From Planctomycetaceae bacterium (GTDB taxonomy: Bacteria > Planctomycetota > Planctomycetia > Pirellulales > Pirellulaceae), in NCBI GenBank assembly GCA_020638975.1, contig JACKHN010000016.1:62001-126000 (forward strand): DNA of 64,000 nucleotides. Direction: 5' to 3'. Shown piece after piece: positions 9,160 through 17,997 of the stretch. Position numbers and translations under genes: made by a program. The notes under the pieces were generated by a model that was not told where the DNA came from, did not search any database, and saw nothing but the letters and a program-made list of their open reading frames with translations. Within the stretch, counting starts at the first letter, position 1, and each line of letters opens with the position of its first letter.

Positions 9160-9192
9160 AAACGCCGTCGCACTAAGGTGTGGACGGCGTTT
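9160..9192 (-). terminator. Hairpin terminator after the QKGG-repeat gene
   Basis: AAACGCCGTC at 9160-9169 and its exact complement at 9183-9192 form a 10-bp stem with a 13-base loop. On the minus strand the stem is followed by a T-rich stretch. It separates the QKGG-repeat gene from the transglutaminase-like gene downstream, so read-through may set their ratio. Confidence 0.7.
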
Positions 9193-9242
9193 CTATCATG
9201 AACTTCGAGCAGACCAAGTCGCTTTACGAGGCGACGTGGAAA

Positions 9243-9734
9243 CTACTTCTGAGTTGCGCTTCCCTTTTGGTGAGCGCCGCCCTTTTGAGCTGCTCCGCCC
9301 TTTTGCGAGGCGTCGCCACCCTTTTGAGCTGCGTCGCCGCCCTTTTGAGCTGGGCTAACTTTGCCACCCTTCTGTGCGGCATCGCCACCCTTCTGAGCTG
9401 CGCCACCCTTTTGCGAGGCGTCGCCACCCTTTTGTGCGGCGTCGCCACCCTTTTGTGCGGCATCGCCACCCTTTTGCGAGGCATCGCCACCCTTTTGAGC
9501 TGCGCCACCCTTTTGCGAGGCGTCGCCACCCTTCTGTGCGGCGTCGCCACCCTTCTGAGCTGCGTCACCACCCTTTTGTGCGGCGTCGCCACCCTTTTGC
9601 GAGGCATCGCCACCCTTTTGAGCTGCGCCACCCTTTTGCGAGGCGTCGCCACCCTTTTGTGCGCTGTCACCCGCGAAAGCGGATGTGCCGGCGAACAAGA
9701 GACCACATACTGCTGCGACCAAGAAACGTTTCAT
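9243..9734 (-). CDS. Exported QKGG-repeat protein, Cys-free, likely transglutaminase substrate
   Basis: The start at 9734 is set by GAGGGAG 8 bases upstream and by a clean signal peptide (MKRFLVAAVCGLLFAGTSAFA). The mature protein of about 140 residues is almost nothing but hexa- and heptapeptides of the form (D)A(A/S)QKGG. There are 19 QKGG units, one QKGS and a terminal Gln-Lys, so 21 adjacent Gln-Lys pairs in all, with no Cys after the signal peptide. One interruption (KVSP) sits near the middle. Composition predicts a flexible, disordered chain. It lies upstream of and on the same strand as the transglutaminase-like gene, with a hairpin between. The CQKG protein at 6822 is a Cys-containing relative. 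The repeat ends in Gln-Lys at the very C-terminus. I infer a cross-linkable envelope or matrix polymer subunit. Confidence 0.8.
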   Translation of the reverse strand: MKRFLVAAVCGLLFAGTSAFAGDSAQKGGDASQKGGAAQKGGDASQKGGDAAQKGGDAAQKGGDAAQKGGDASQKGGAAQKGGDASQKGGDAAQKGGDAAQKGGDASQKGGAAQKGGDAAQKGGKVSPAQKGGDAAQKGGDASQKGGAAQKGGAHQKGSATQK

Positions 9735-10160
9735 GCTGAGCACTCCCTCAAAGTAAAAAAAACTGTTTTGCCGAATTTCTAGAATCAGCGTACACCGTGT
9801 AAGTTCCTTAAATAACCTACGTCACATCACTGCGTCAAGCAATAATTACCAAACTTAACAAGTCTACTCTAATTGCCAATTCAGACGAATCAACGGGCGT
9901 TACAAATTACCCATCATTCGTGAATCATCATTGCTCCACAACACTAGCCTACGAATTGGCGGGGTGTATTGGTAGACCCGATAAATCAGAAAAAAAAGCC
10001 ACTTTGGGTGGAGATGGCTGAATCGGCCTATAAAACGCTCTGGGCACCCATTCAAATCCCGTCCATAAACTCTCGGAATTCCTAATCTGAGCGGTTCGAT
10101 ATCGATCGCCATGGCTACATGCTTCGTCTGCGCCGAACGAAACGACGTTCGCGCCCCGCC
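9735..10160. other. Gene-free stretch between the QKGG gene and the helical-repeat gene
   Basis: About 425 bases, AT-rich near 9780-9900, contain no convincing reading frame. It must hold the minus-strand promoter of the QKGG gene. Short frames at 9900-10185 lack ribosome sites and look like chance. Confidence 0.5.
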
Positions 10161-11330
10161 TCAGTGCTGCGTCGCCGCCGAACAAAGTGCTGCAGTTGCA
10201 TATCCCAGTAGATCTCCTCGTTCACGGCAGTAGTTAATGAGCCGGTCGAAGTTTCCAGATTTTCGTGAGAGCTCAAGCAGTAATGGTACGACTTGCGTCG
10301 CAGCGTCGGGTTGCACTTGGACAAAATCGAGGAGCGCTCCTATCGCGGGGGCATATCGCCCAAGCCGATCGAGCAACTGGACATAGGCTTCGACGGGCAG
10401 ACCACCGTGCTCGCGTGGATCAAGCGACTCGGCCCGCTCGCGAAAATACTCGACCGCCGCATCGACATCCTCGCCCAATAATGCGCCTAGATAAAAGGCG
10501 TGTGACGGGTAAATGTCCTCGAACGGCTGATCCCCTTTGTACTGAAACTGAGAACTGAGTCGTCGACCGTAGGCGGTGAGATCGAGCGCCAATCGCAATT
10601 GAGATTCATCTTCCAGCAATCGTGAGAAGCGAACTGTCGATGCAAGATGCGTGGTGTCCAAATGATAAGAATGCTCGCCGAACAACCAGTCGCGATCGGC
10701 GACCAGTTCCTTCAAGGTAGTCTCCTTCGGCTCGGCACCTTGTTGCTGTGCGATATCTGCTCTGACAGTCGCCAACAGCTCGCCGTGAACATGTTCGACG
10801 AGCAATCCCGCCGCTGCTTGTTGAGCTGTCGTACTCTGCCGCACCACGACCGACTCGTACGTCGTGATCGCATTGCAGGTTCCATGGTGTTCCAGTACGA
10901 GGGCGTATCCGCGTTTCGGGTCGACACCCTCGTGTAGCGAGACTTCGATCAGCGCATCGAGATTCTCTTCATTGGCTTCAATGTTGGCCAACTCCGCAGC
11001 GGCTGCGGTTCGATCCCCGACAGGGCGAAGGTACATCCAGCCTTCGCGAACCGCTCCCTCGCGCAACAACGCCATACCGACATCGCGACATGCTGCGATG
11101 AGCCCATCTTCCAGTTTGGTCCGCGTCGACTCGGCTAGATCGTCCCCCGCATCGCTATACGTCAACGGCAATCCAAGGTCAAAACGCACCTTCATCTTCA
11201 GAGCTTCAAACAGCTCATGGTATTTCTTGTGTTCACGAAGATGTTCCGCCAACTGATCCAAAGCGGCGTTCACACCACCACGATCAAGTGCTTGTTGGAG
11301 CTGATCAAATTCAGTTTCCACGGTTGCCAT
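10161..11330 (-). CDS. Conserved hypothetical protein, all-helical (TPR-like)
   Basis: The protein is 389 residues from the ATG at 11330, chosen because a TGAG site lies about 10 bases upstream; a Met at 11339 and an ORF extension to 11384 are less likely. The chain is almost entirely predicted helix. It starts with paired amphipathic helices (FDQLQQALDRGGVNAALDQL) typical of TPR-like solenoids and ends with further helix pairs (YAPAIGALLDFVQVQPDAA). There is no signal peptide, membrane segment or catalytic motif. Its size and lack of motifs suggest a cytoplasmic scaffold or binding protein. I do not recognise a named family. It is followed on the minus strand by a gene-free stretch and preceded by the exported amidase gene, with 90 bases between. 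Confidence 0.65.
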   Translation of the reverse strand: MATVETEFDQLQQALDRGGVNAALDQLAEHLREHKKYHELFEALKMKVRFDLGLPLTYSDAGDDLAESTRTKLEDGLIAACRDVGMALLREGAVREGWMYLRPVGDRTAAAAELANIEANEENLDALIEVSLHEGVDPKRGYALVLEHHGTCNAITTYESVVVRQSTTAQQAAAGLLVEHVHGELLATVRADIAQQQGAEPKETTLKELVADRDWLFGEHSYHLDTTHLASTVRFSRLLEDESQLRLALDLTAYGRRLSSQFQYKGDQPFEDIYPSHAFYLGALLGEDVDAAVEYFRERAESLDPREHGGLPVEAYVQLLDRLGRYAPAIGALLDFVQVQPDAATQVVPLLLELSRKSGNFDRLINYCRERGDLLGYATAALCSAATQH

Positions 11331-11420
11331 CAATAACATCTCACAAGAAAGAGTCGGCGGGTGAATGGGGATCGGGCCTTTCATCCTAACAGCCGCAAGC
11401 CCGATGGTGAACCAACCACT

Positions 11421-12785
11421 TCACTTCTCGGCAGGCGTCACGACGGGGCGATGCCTCGAGATCTGTGCTTTAAAGTCGCCTAAGCTGTGCCAGTGCAGCG
11501 GCTGGTTCAAATCAACTTCGGCCACCGCGACGCTGCCCCACTGCTCGCCTTGCGCAAGCGGTCGACCATCGTGATTGTAGATGGCCGAGATCATCCAGTT
11601 CGACGAGACATCGGTGTACGTGCTGCTGACAACATAGACATGATTCTCGCAGGCCCGTGCCGCGCCCAGCATGGGGTTGCACCCCCACACGGGCCAAGCA
11701 ATGACTTCCGCACCACGATTGCTCAGCTCGCGAGCCACTTCCGGAAAAAATCCGTCGTAGCAAACCATCATGCCAACCTTGCCGAATCGTGTCTGAAACA
11801 CTGGATAGTCGCGACCCGGCGTGATGCCACCCTCGATTTCGCCACGCGGCAAAGCAACCTTACGATACTTCCCAATGACCTCGCCGTCGGGTCCCATTAA
11901 CACGGCCACGTTGTAAATGAGGTGCCGATCTCGCTCGAGCAATCCCGCGACAATGTGCAAGTCGTGCTTCTTGGCAAGTTGCCCGAAATACTTCGTCGAC
12001 GGACCAGGAATCGATTCCGCGCACTCGGCGTAGGTGCTGCCGGTGCCGTAGTAAGTCAAAGTTTCCGGCAACACAACCAGATCCGCACGCTTCGCCGCCG
12101 CCTCTGCGATCAGCGGTACAAACGATTCACATTTTTCGGCCGGCGTCTTGCCTTCACGTGGCTGAAAGTGAATCGTGGCCAGCCGAACTTTGCGAGGCGT
12201 CGGGGCTGCGGTTTGCTTCAACTCGACGTTCGACCACTCGACGCGACCGTTGGGAGCCCATCGATACGACAACTCGACAATGGCTTTCGTCGCAGCGGAC
12301 GGAACGTGATAGATTCCGCCGACGGAAGTCCAACCATGCTCATCGACGCCTTGGTCCACCGGAAACTCAGGCTCGGCTCGCGGACGTTCACCGGGTCGGT
12401 ACGAAGCCCAAGCAGGCTCGTCATGCAAGACCGCGCGTCCATCCTTATCGCGCCATAACACTCGCGCCACGGCAGTGCGGCGCGGCACCTCAATTCCAGT
12501 GGCCTTCACGATTGCCGAAAACTGATAGAAGGTGCCGCCTTCGACCTCGAACGTCTTCTCCCACCAACCAAACAAACCTTCGCGGTCATCAGCTTCGATC
12601 ACGAAGCTTCCGTTACCCGTTGGTCCGCCCGTGGGAAGGAAGGAGAAGGCGGGGCGGATCTCCTCCCTGGGTGACGCACTTTTCCAATCCGGAACCTCAG
12701 CGAGCGATATCGCTGAGCCCAAAAGAACGATGCAGGAGGTGAACGCAAGACTTCTCGCAGAGATTCTGGCGACAATGCTTTGCAT
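11421..12785 (-). CDS. Exported carbon-nitrogen hydrolase (nitrilase superfamily) with N-terminal beta domain
   Basis: A 454-residue protein starting at 12785, where GGGAAG lies 9 bases upstream and a signal peptide follows (MQSIVARISARSLAFTSC, then AISLAE). Residues about 30-195 look like a carbohydrate-binding-type beta sandwich (FEVEGGTFYQFSAIVK, WTSVGGIYHVP). Residues about 198-450 are a nitrilase-fold domain with the catalytic Glu in VVLPET (Glu241), Lys in GKYRKVALP (near Lys309) and Cys in MVCYDGFFPE (Cys342). The family hydrolyses amides or nitriles; which substrate is not visible. Export plus a binding module suggests action on an extracellular polymer or amide. An upstream extension to 12878 has no ribosome site. 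Confidence 0.85.
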   Translation of the reverse strand: MQSIVARISARSLAFTSCIVLLGSAISLAEVPDWKSASPREEIRPAFSFLPTGGPTGNGSFVIEADDREGLFGWWEKTFEVEGGTFYQFSAIVKATGIEVPRRTAVARVLWRDKDGRAVLHDEPAWASYRPGERPRAEPEFPVDQGVDEHGWTSVGGIYHVPSAATKAIVELSYRWAPNGRVEWSNVELKQTAAPTPRKVRLATIHFQPREGKTPAEKCESFVPLIAEAAAKRADLVVLPETLTYYGTGSTYAECAESIPGPSTKYFGQLAKKHDLHIVAGLLERDRHLIYNVAVLMGPDGEVIGKYRKVALPRGEIEGGITPGRDYPVFQTRFGKVGMMVCYDGFFPEVARELSNRGAEVIAWPVWGCNPMLGAARACENHVYVVSSTYTDVSSNWMISAIYNHDGRPLAQGEQWGSVAVAEVDLNQPLHWHSLGDFKAQISRHRPVVTPAEK

Positions 12786-12916
12786 CGACTGACTTCCCAC
12801 AGAATAGGGACGAGCCAATTCATGGTTTTCAGACCGCCCTGTCATCGATTTGTGGTCTAACTCAATGAGTGCCTCCAAAAACCACGGGGTTACGACGTTT
12901 TGTTTCGCGGCACAAG

Positions 12917-13096
12917 CTACTCGCTGGTTTGCGTCGTATCCGTACCAGACATCTCGCCCATCATCTGCTTCTCGTATTCGGCGCTCTCGTTCATCGCCTT
13001 GGTTTCTGCCTCCGTTGAAGGTGGCGGCCCGCTATCGCAGCCAAAACAAAACACGAGACTTGCCAACATCACTCCAAATCTAAATGTGCGGTTCAA
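12917..13096 (-). CDS. Small lipoprotein
   Basis: This is a 59-residue lipoprotein: a charged start (NRTFRFGVML), a hydrophobic segment, the lipobox VFCFGC, then a short polar Pro/Glu/Met-rich tail. Two TTG codons are possible starts. The upstream one at 13102 directly touches the AAAGGAG site, so the TTG at 13096, six bases from it, is the better choice. No ATG fits before the hydrophobic core is lost. Small lipoproteins of this kind are frequent in planctomycetes and their function is unknown. It lies upstream of the exported amidase gene on the same strand. Confidence 0.7.
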   Translation of the reverse strand: MNRTFRFGVMLASLVFCFGCDSGPPPSTEAETKAMNESAEYEKQMMGEMSGTDTTQTSE

Positions 13097-13456
13097 CGTC
13101 AACTCCTTTAGTTATTAGTCGAGTAAAGTTCTAGCTAAAAAACTCGCATTAAACTGGTCGGCAGGGTGCAATACCAACTGTTTTTCAAGCTAATTCGCTC
13201 ATTGCCCCCGTCATTGTGCCATGGGAACGCTTCGGTGTCGACTCCCAATGTTTCCCGGTCAAGTGGCCATTAGGCGACGTAGCAAGGCAGCAATCGCAGA
13301 GAAGTCAACCGTGTGCAAGGACTTCAATATCGCGAATTAAACAGGTTGATTCTCGCTCGTCAATTGGCTTTAATGGTGACGTCATCTTTATGCACATTAC
13401 CCGCGTTAACACTTGATATCCATCGTTATTCGTATTCAAGTCAAAGGAGGTTTGAA
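13097..13456. other. Intergenic region between divergent genes
   Basis: About 360 bases separate the small lipoprotein (minus) from the DUF1559 gene (plus) and must hold both promoters. I see no reliable promoter boxes, repeats or RNA structures. An in-frame extension of the downstream gene back to 13313 has no ribosome site. Confidence 0.5.
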
Positions 13457-14557
13457 ATGGTCAATCGAAGAGTGGCAATTCATGCACGCCACGGTTTCAC
13501 GCTTGTCGAATTATTAGTCGTGATCGCCATCATTGGTATCTTGGTCGCCCTGTTGTTGCCAGCTGTGCAGGCTGCACGAGAGGCGGCGCGTCGTATGAGT
13601 TGTGGCAACAATCTCAAGCAACTTGGTTTGTCACTTCACAACTATAGCGACACTTACAAGTCGTTTCCGCCTGGAGGCACATCGGTTTGGGGTGGCGGCA
13701 CAGGGCAGTGGGGCTTCTCGTGGTTCGTATTTATTTTGCCGTTCGTTGAGCAGCAGAACATGGCGGACAAGGTTTACATCGGTGGAGAACATCCAGGTTG
13801 GGCGCACAATGGCGTCAGCGGTGGTAACATCAATATGCAGACGTTTAACAACGTTTCGATCGATAGCTTTTTCTGTCCTTCCAGTCCGCTCGAGCGACTT
13901 TCCGAGCCGGGTGGTGTGGGAACCGGTTCCGTTGGCCACATGAGACCACATTACGTTGGTATCTCGGGCGCAGCCGATGGGCGCGTGGTGGCGAGCACGG
14001 TGACTTCCACGTCATTTGCTGACGATGGGTTTAGGAACAACCCCGCAGCTCGCAACGCTGTTTATGGCGGATGTTGCGCTTCGGTAACAGCGGACGGCAG
14101 GAGAGCTAACGGGGGTGTTCTTATCGGAGCTGGAAACTGGGCTGACAAGACTGATCCGGCGATGAATCCAATTAAGTTCGCCGCGATGAAAGACGGCACG
14201 GCGAACACCATGGCGATTAGCGAGTGTGGTGACTGGTTCTTGGATCCTGTCGGAGGCGTTCCAACAAACAAAGTACGAGTCAATTCGCACCATGGTTGGC
14301 TGATGGGCAGTCCAAATGCTGGTGATCGAAAATTCAATCTGACCACGATCGCCTATCCGCCAAACACGACGGACAACTCGATGCCGGGAACTGGTAACAA
14401 TGATGGCCCGAATAACGGAATCTATTCCGCACATCCAGGCGGCGTGCAAGCGGCTCTTTGCGACGGTTCTGTGAGGTTCCTCCCTGAGACCATCGACCTT
14501 CTGACCCTGAAGCGGTTGGCCACACGTGATGATGGGCAATCGATAGACCTTCCGTAG
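13457..14557 (+). CDS. DUF1559 protein with prepilin-type N-terminal methylation motif
   Basis: A 366-residue protein starting at 13457, six bases after a perfect AAAGGAGG site. Residues 10-40 hold the type IV prepilin signature HGFTLVELLVVIAIIGILV: cleavage after Gly, the conserved Glu at +5 and a hydrophobic helix. This is followed by PAVQAAREAARRMSCGNNLKQLGLSLHNY, the classic start of the DUF1559 domain. The end carries the typical HPGGVQAALCDGSVRFL box. These proteins are hugely expanded in planctomycetes and are thought to form pseudopilus-like or surface structures; a specific role is unknown. The gene stands alone, with its own terminator at 14590-14624. Confidence 0.95.
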   Translation: MVNRRVAIHARHGFTLVELLVVIAIIGILVALLLPAVQAAREAARRMSCGNNLKQLGLSLHNYSDTYKSFPPGGTSVWGGGTGQWGFSWFVFILPFVEQQNMADKVYIGGEHPGWAHNGVSGGNINMQTFNNVSIDSFFCPSSPLERLSEPGGVGTGSVGHMRPHYVGISGAADGRVVASTVTSTSFADDGFRNNPAARNAVYGGCCASVTADGRRANGGVLIGAGNWADKTDPAMNPIKFAAMKDGTANTMAISECGDWFLDPVGGVPTNKVRVNSHHGWLMGSPNAGDRKFNLTTIAYPPNTTDNSMPGTGNNDGPNNGIYSAHPGGVQAALCDGSVRFLPETIDLLTLKRLATRDDGQSIDLP

Positions 14558-14589
14558 GGAGTGTATGCAAGTCTGAAGTTAGGTTCACG

Positions 14590-14624
14590 ACGTTCCGACT
14601 TTTCACGAGGTCGGAACGTTTTTT
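14590..14624 (+). terminator. Rho-independent terminator of the DUF1559 gene
   Basis: A 10-bp perfect stem (14590-14599 with 14610-14619) with a 10-base loop, followed by a run of six T residues. It lies 33 bases after the stop codon. Confidence 0.88.
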
Positions 14625-14708
14625 CGTTCGGCGGCACATGGGCTCATCTGACTTTCACCGCCGTACAGCAACAACTCAAATTTGCGTCTCTCATCGGAAG
14701 CTAATTTA

Positions 14709-14891
14709 ATGCGAATGATTACCGGAGCGATTTTGCTACTGTGCGCCGAGCAGGCATTCGCGCATGCTTATCTAATAGGCTTTCCATATCAAGACTTCGC
14801 TAGCCAAGTGTTAGTTCCCGGCAGCCTGACTGTTGGGTTGTTAGGACTCGCGTTTTTGATCTGGGGGTTGGTAATGGATCAGCGGAAGTGA
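14709..14891 (+). CDS. Small membrane protein, translationally coupled to the CRTAC1-like gene
   Basis: A 60-residue protein from the ATG at 14709, with GGAAG about 8 bases upstream. Residues 3-19 look like a signal or first membrane helix ending in AFAHA. Residues about 35-56 (VPGSLTVGLLGLAFLIWGLVM) are a second helix, followed by a short basic tail. No family is recognised. Its TGA overlaps the GTG start of the next gene (GTGA), a classic arrangement for translational coupling, so it is probably a partner or membrane anchor for the large FG-GAP protein downstream. Confidence 0.6.
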   Translation: MRMITGAILLLCAEQAFAHAYLIGFPYQDFASQVLVPGSLTVGLLGLAFLIWGLVMDQRK

Positions 14892-17875
14892 CGACGCTCC
14901 CTGTAAAATCGTCGCCCAGGTCGCAAGAACGTTCAGAAGCAACGGATAGGCAAATCCGTCGTCTGATGGTTGTCTTGTTATTGGTGGGTACGGCGATCAT
15001 TCTTCGCCCGATCTGGGGAGTATCCGCCACCGATCGTCTCTTACTACAGGCGGCGCGTCACTTGATGGCTGAACAGTATACGGAGGCCGAGCATTGTGCG
15101 ATTGCAGCCTTGGAAGAAGATCCTCAGTCTTCTTTGGCTTTGCTAATCGCTGGCGAGTCCGCTACCCGACGTCAGCGTGACGTTGATGCAATTCGATATT
15201 TCAGACGAGTGAAGGACGATGGTAGCGCAAACGCGGTTCGCGCGCTCTACCTCGCCGCCAACCGCCTTGTCGCCTCTGGTCTCGCTCGGGAAGCAGAGGA
15301 CTGCCTGCGCCTCGCGCTGCGACACGACTCAAACAATACGGAGGCCAATCAGGCTCTCGCTGTGCTCCTTCAAAAACAAGGCCGTACTTGGGAATCATGG
15401 CCCTTTCTTCGCCGAGTTTTGTTGAACGGGTATATCGAGAAACCTAACATCATTGTAACGGCAGCCATTGATACGACGTTCTTGGAAGACTATCAATTCA
15501 TCGAAAACTGCCTTGCCGCGGACCCGAGCAATTCGCAGGTGTTGTTGGGACGCGCTCGGTTGGACTTAACGATGAGTCGATTCGACAGTGCTGAAGATTT
15601 GTTGCGACGCGTCGTGCGGGAACATCCTGAGTCAATCGAAGCATTCGCGCAGTTAGGCAGCGTTTTATTGGACAACGGCACCGAAGCCGAGATCGTGGCA
15701 TGGCGGCAAGCATTACCAAACGATGCAAAAACCCACCCCGATATTTGGCACACCGAAGGCATTTTGGCTCGCCGAAGTGGGCAAAACGAAGCAGCCATTC
15801 GTTGCTTCCTCGAGGCCGCAGTACGGGATCCGAACCATGCAGGGGCGACTTTTCAACTGTCGCAGTTGTTGAGCGGTACGAAATACTCAGATGTCGCCGA
15901 GCGACTCGGCATACGTTCGAAACAATTGTCACAACTAAAGTACTTGTTAATGGAAGTGCGTTACGGTTACGACACAAACCTTACACGCAAGGTAACCGAA
16001 TTGCTCGACGCACTTGACAGGCCACATGAGGCAGCGGCGTGGTGCCAAATGCTTCAACAGTGGAAACTCGGCAACGCGGATTGGGCGAAGTCGAAGAAGT
16101 TGCAACTGATCACGCGATTGTCGAGAGATACAGGCGACGACTTGACTCTGTCCTCCGGCCAGCCTGTGGCACACATCGACCGAAGCCAATTTCCCCTTCC
16201 TGACTGGTCCGCTACCACCGTGAAGGCTACTTCCAAGAAGTGCACGTCACCTGTCGATGGCAACGTCCGTTTTGTGAACATGGCGACGGAGGTAGGCATC
16301 GACTTCAACTACTTCAACGGAACTACGTCAAAAGTCGGACTTGTTCATATCCTGCAAGCCACTGGGGGTGGCGTGGCAGTGATTGACTTTGACCTTGATG
16401 GTTGGCAAGACTTGTATTTTGTGCAAAGCGGACCGTTTCCCATCGAGCCTGGTGAAACGTTCTACAGCAATCGCCTCTATCGAAATCTTGGCACGGGGCG
16501 ATTCGAGGACGTCACTGCAACATCTGGCCTTGAGGATACAAGCTTCGGGCAAGGCGTTGCTGTAGGCGATTACAACAGCGATGGCTTTCCCGATTTATAC
16601 GTCTCAAATTTTGGCAGCAATCGCCTTTACGAAAACAGTGGTGATGGGCACTTCGTCGACGTAACACAGCAATCGGGGACTGGCGGTGACCATTGGACGA
16701 CGAGTTGCATGTTCGCCGACCTGGACGGCGACGCATTGCCGGAAATCTACGCAGTCAACTACGCACTAAAGGACGAAGTACTCGAACTCGCGTGCAAGCA
16801 CTTAGGTGAACCGCGTACGTGTGCTCCGACCTTGTTCACCGCAGAACAGGATCAGCTGTACTACAACCGAGGTGATGGGCATTTTGAGAACATAACGCAA
16901 CAAAGTGGAGTTGTAGCGGAAGACGGAAAGGGCTTGGCCGTGGTTGCAGCTGACTTTGAAGGCGATGGCCAGTTGAATATTTTCGTGGCGAACGACACGT
17001 CCGCAAACTTCTATTTTCAGAACGAGACGAGTACAGGCAGCCGCCGTTTGGCATTCCGCGAGCAGGCGATAGTTACTGGTGTAGGATTCGACGAAGTGGG
17101 TGAGTTGCAGGCATGTATGGGCCTCGCAGCCGGTGACGCTAACGGCGATGGCTTGCTGGATTTGTTCGTCACCAATTTCTATGGCGAGTCCAATGTTCTC
17201 TATGCACAAAATTCCGACCACAGTTTCTCAGATTCGACTCGTGAAGCAAATTTGCGTGATTCCGGGCTTCACATGTTGGGATTTGGTACTCAGTTTTTGG
17301 ATGGCGAGCTAGACGGATGGCCAGATTTGATCATTGCCAACGGCCATATTGACTTGACATTTTCCCATGGGAACCCAGATCGCATGCAACCGCAATATTT
17401 GCGAAATACTGGCGACGGCAATTTTGTCGAACAGACATCTACTAGCCTGGGGAGTTACTTCGAAGGACGCTATTTTGGTCGCACGATCGCAACATTGGAT
17501 TGGAATCGAGACGGGCGCGGCGACGCTTGTGTTTCCCACCTGGACGCACCAGCAGCACTTCTGACAAATAGGACCACCGCCACCGGGAACTATTTCGCAT
17601 TAATGCTACGCGGCGTAGAGTGCAATCGCGACGCAATCGGCGCAATCGTGACGGTGGAAGCGGGTGGTCGCCAGTGGGTTCAGCACGTCGTCGGCGGCAG
17701 TGGCTACTTTGCGAGCAATCAACGGCAGTTACTATTTGGATTGGCCGACTCCGAATCGATCGATCGTCTGACAATCCGCTGGCCTCCAGGCAACGAGCAG
17801 GTATTCAACAGCTTGCCCGTCAATCAGGAGGTGATAGCAGTTGAAAACGGGAATTTGTTCAAGCTGCAGAGATGA
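14888..17875 (+). CDS. TPR plus FG-GAP/VCBS repeat plus ASPIC/UnbV domain protein (CRTAC1-like)
   Basis: The 995-residue protein starts at a GTG overlapping the previous stop. Residues about 26-45 form a membrane helix (MVVLLLVGTAIILRPIWG). Residues 55-430 are TPR units (AEQYTEAEHCAIAALEEDP, AEDCLRLALRHDSNN, WHTEGILARRSGQNEAAI). From about 460 there are at least seven FG-GAP calcium loops of the D-x-D-x-DG-x-x-D type, such as DFDLDGWQDLYF, DYNSDGFPDLYV and DANGDGLLDLFV, which predict a beta-propeller. The last 100 residues match ASPIC/UnbV (RDAIGAIVTVEAGG, GGSGYFASNQRQLLFGL). Proteins of this type are secreted or membrane-anchored and calcium-binding, with proposed adhesive or matrix roles. 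That role is family knowledge, not shown here. Confidence 0.9.
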   Translation: MTTLPVKSSPRSQERSEATDRQIRRLMVVLLLVGTAIILRPIWGVSATDRLLLQAARHLMAEQYTEAEHCAIAALEEDPQSSLALLIAGESATRRQRDVDAIRYFRRVKDDGSANAVRALYLAANRLVASGLAREAEDCLRLALRHDSNNTEANQALAVLLQKQGRTWESWPFLRRVLLNGYIEKPNIIVTAAIDTTFLEDYQFIENCLAADPSNSQVLLGRARLDLTMSRFDSAEDLLRRVVREHPESIEAFAQLGSVLLDNGTEAEIVAWRQALPNDAKTHPDIWHTEGILARRSGQNEAAIRCFLEAAVRDPNHAGATFQLSQLLSGTKYSDVAERLGIRSKQLSQLKYLLMEVRYGYDTNLTRKVTELLDALDRPHEAAAWCQMLQQWKLGNADWAKSKKLQLITRLSRDTGDDLTLSSGQPVAHIDRSQFPLPDWSATTVKATSKKCTSPVDGNVRFVNMATEVGIDFNYFNGTTSKVGLVHILQATGGGVAVIDFDLDGWQDLYFVQSGPFPIEPGETFYSNRLYRNLGTGRFEDVTATSGLEDTSFGQGVAVGDYNSDGFPDLYVSNFGSNRLYENSGDGHFVDVTQQSGTGGDHWTTSCMFADLDGDALPEIYAVNYALKDEVLELACKHLGEPRTCAPTLFTAEQDQLYYNRGDGHFENITQQSGVVAEDGKGLAVVAADFEGDGQLNIFVANDTSANFYFQNETSTGSRRLAFREQAIVTGVGFDEVGELQACMGLAAGDANGDGLLDLFVTNFYGESNVLYAQNSDHSFSDSTREANLRDSGLHMLGFGTQFLDGELDGWPDLIIANGHIDLTFSHGNPDRMQPQYLRNTGDGNFVEQTSTSLGSYFEGRYFGRTIATLDWNRDGRGDACVSHLDAPAALLTNRTTATGNYFALMLRGVECNRDAIGAIVTVEAGGRQWVQHVVGGSGYFASNQRQLLFGLADSESIDRLTIRWPPGNEQVFNSLPVNQEVIAVENGNLFKLQR

Positions 17876-17997
17876 CGACGTGAATACCAGCTTGCGAATC
17901 GCCTTAGCTCACTTTTCCATTGTTACGCACCGGGAGCTATGATAGTCGGATCCCCACTGTGCCCGGTCATCGTTCGCCCCGCTTCGAGGTAAGCAAA

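Noticed and set aside
9180..9782. Plus-strand Leu/Cys-rich frame of 200 residues and a second frame at 9374-9739
   Set aside because: Both are antisense shadows of the QKGG repeats, and the minus-strand frame has the signal peptide and ribosome site.
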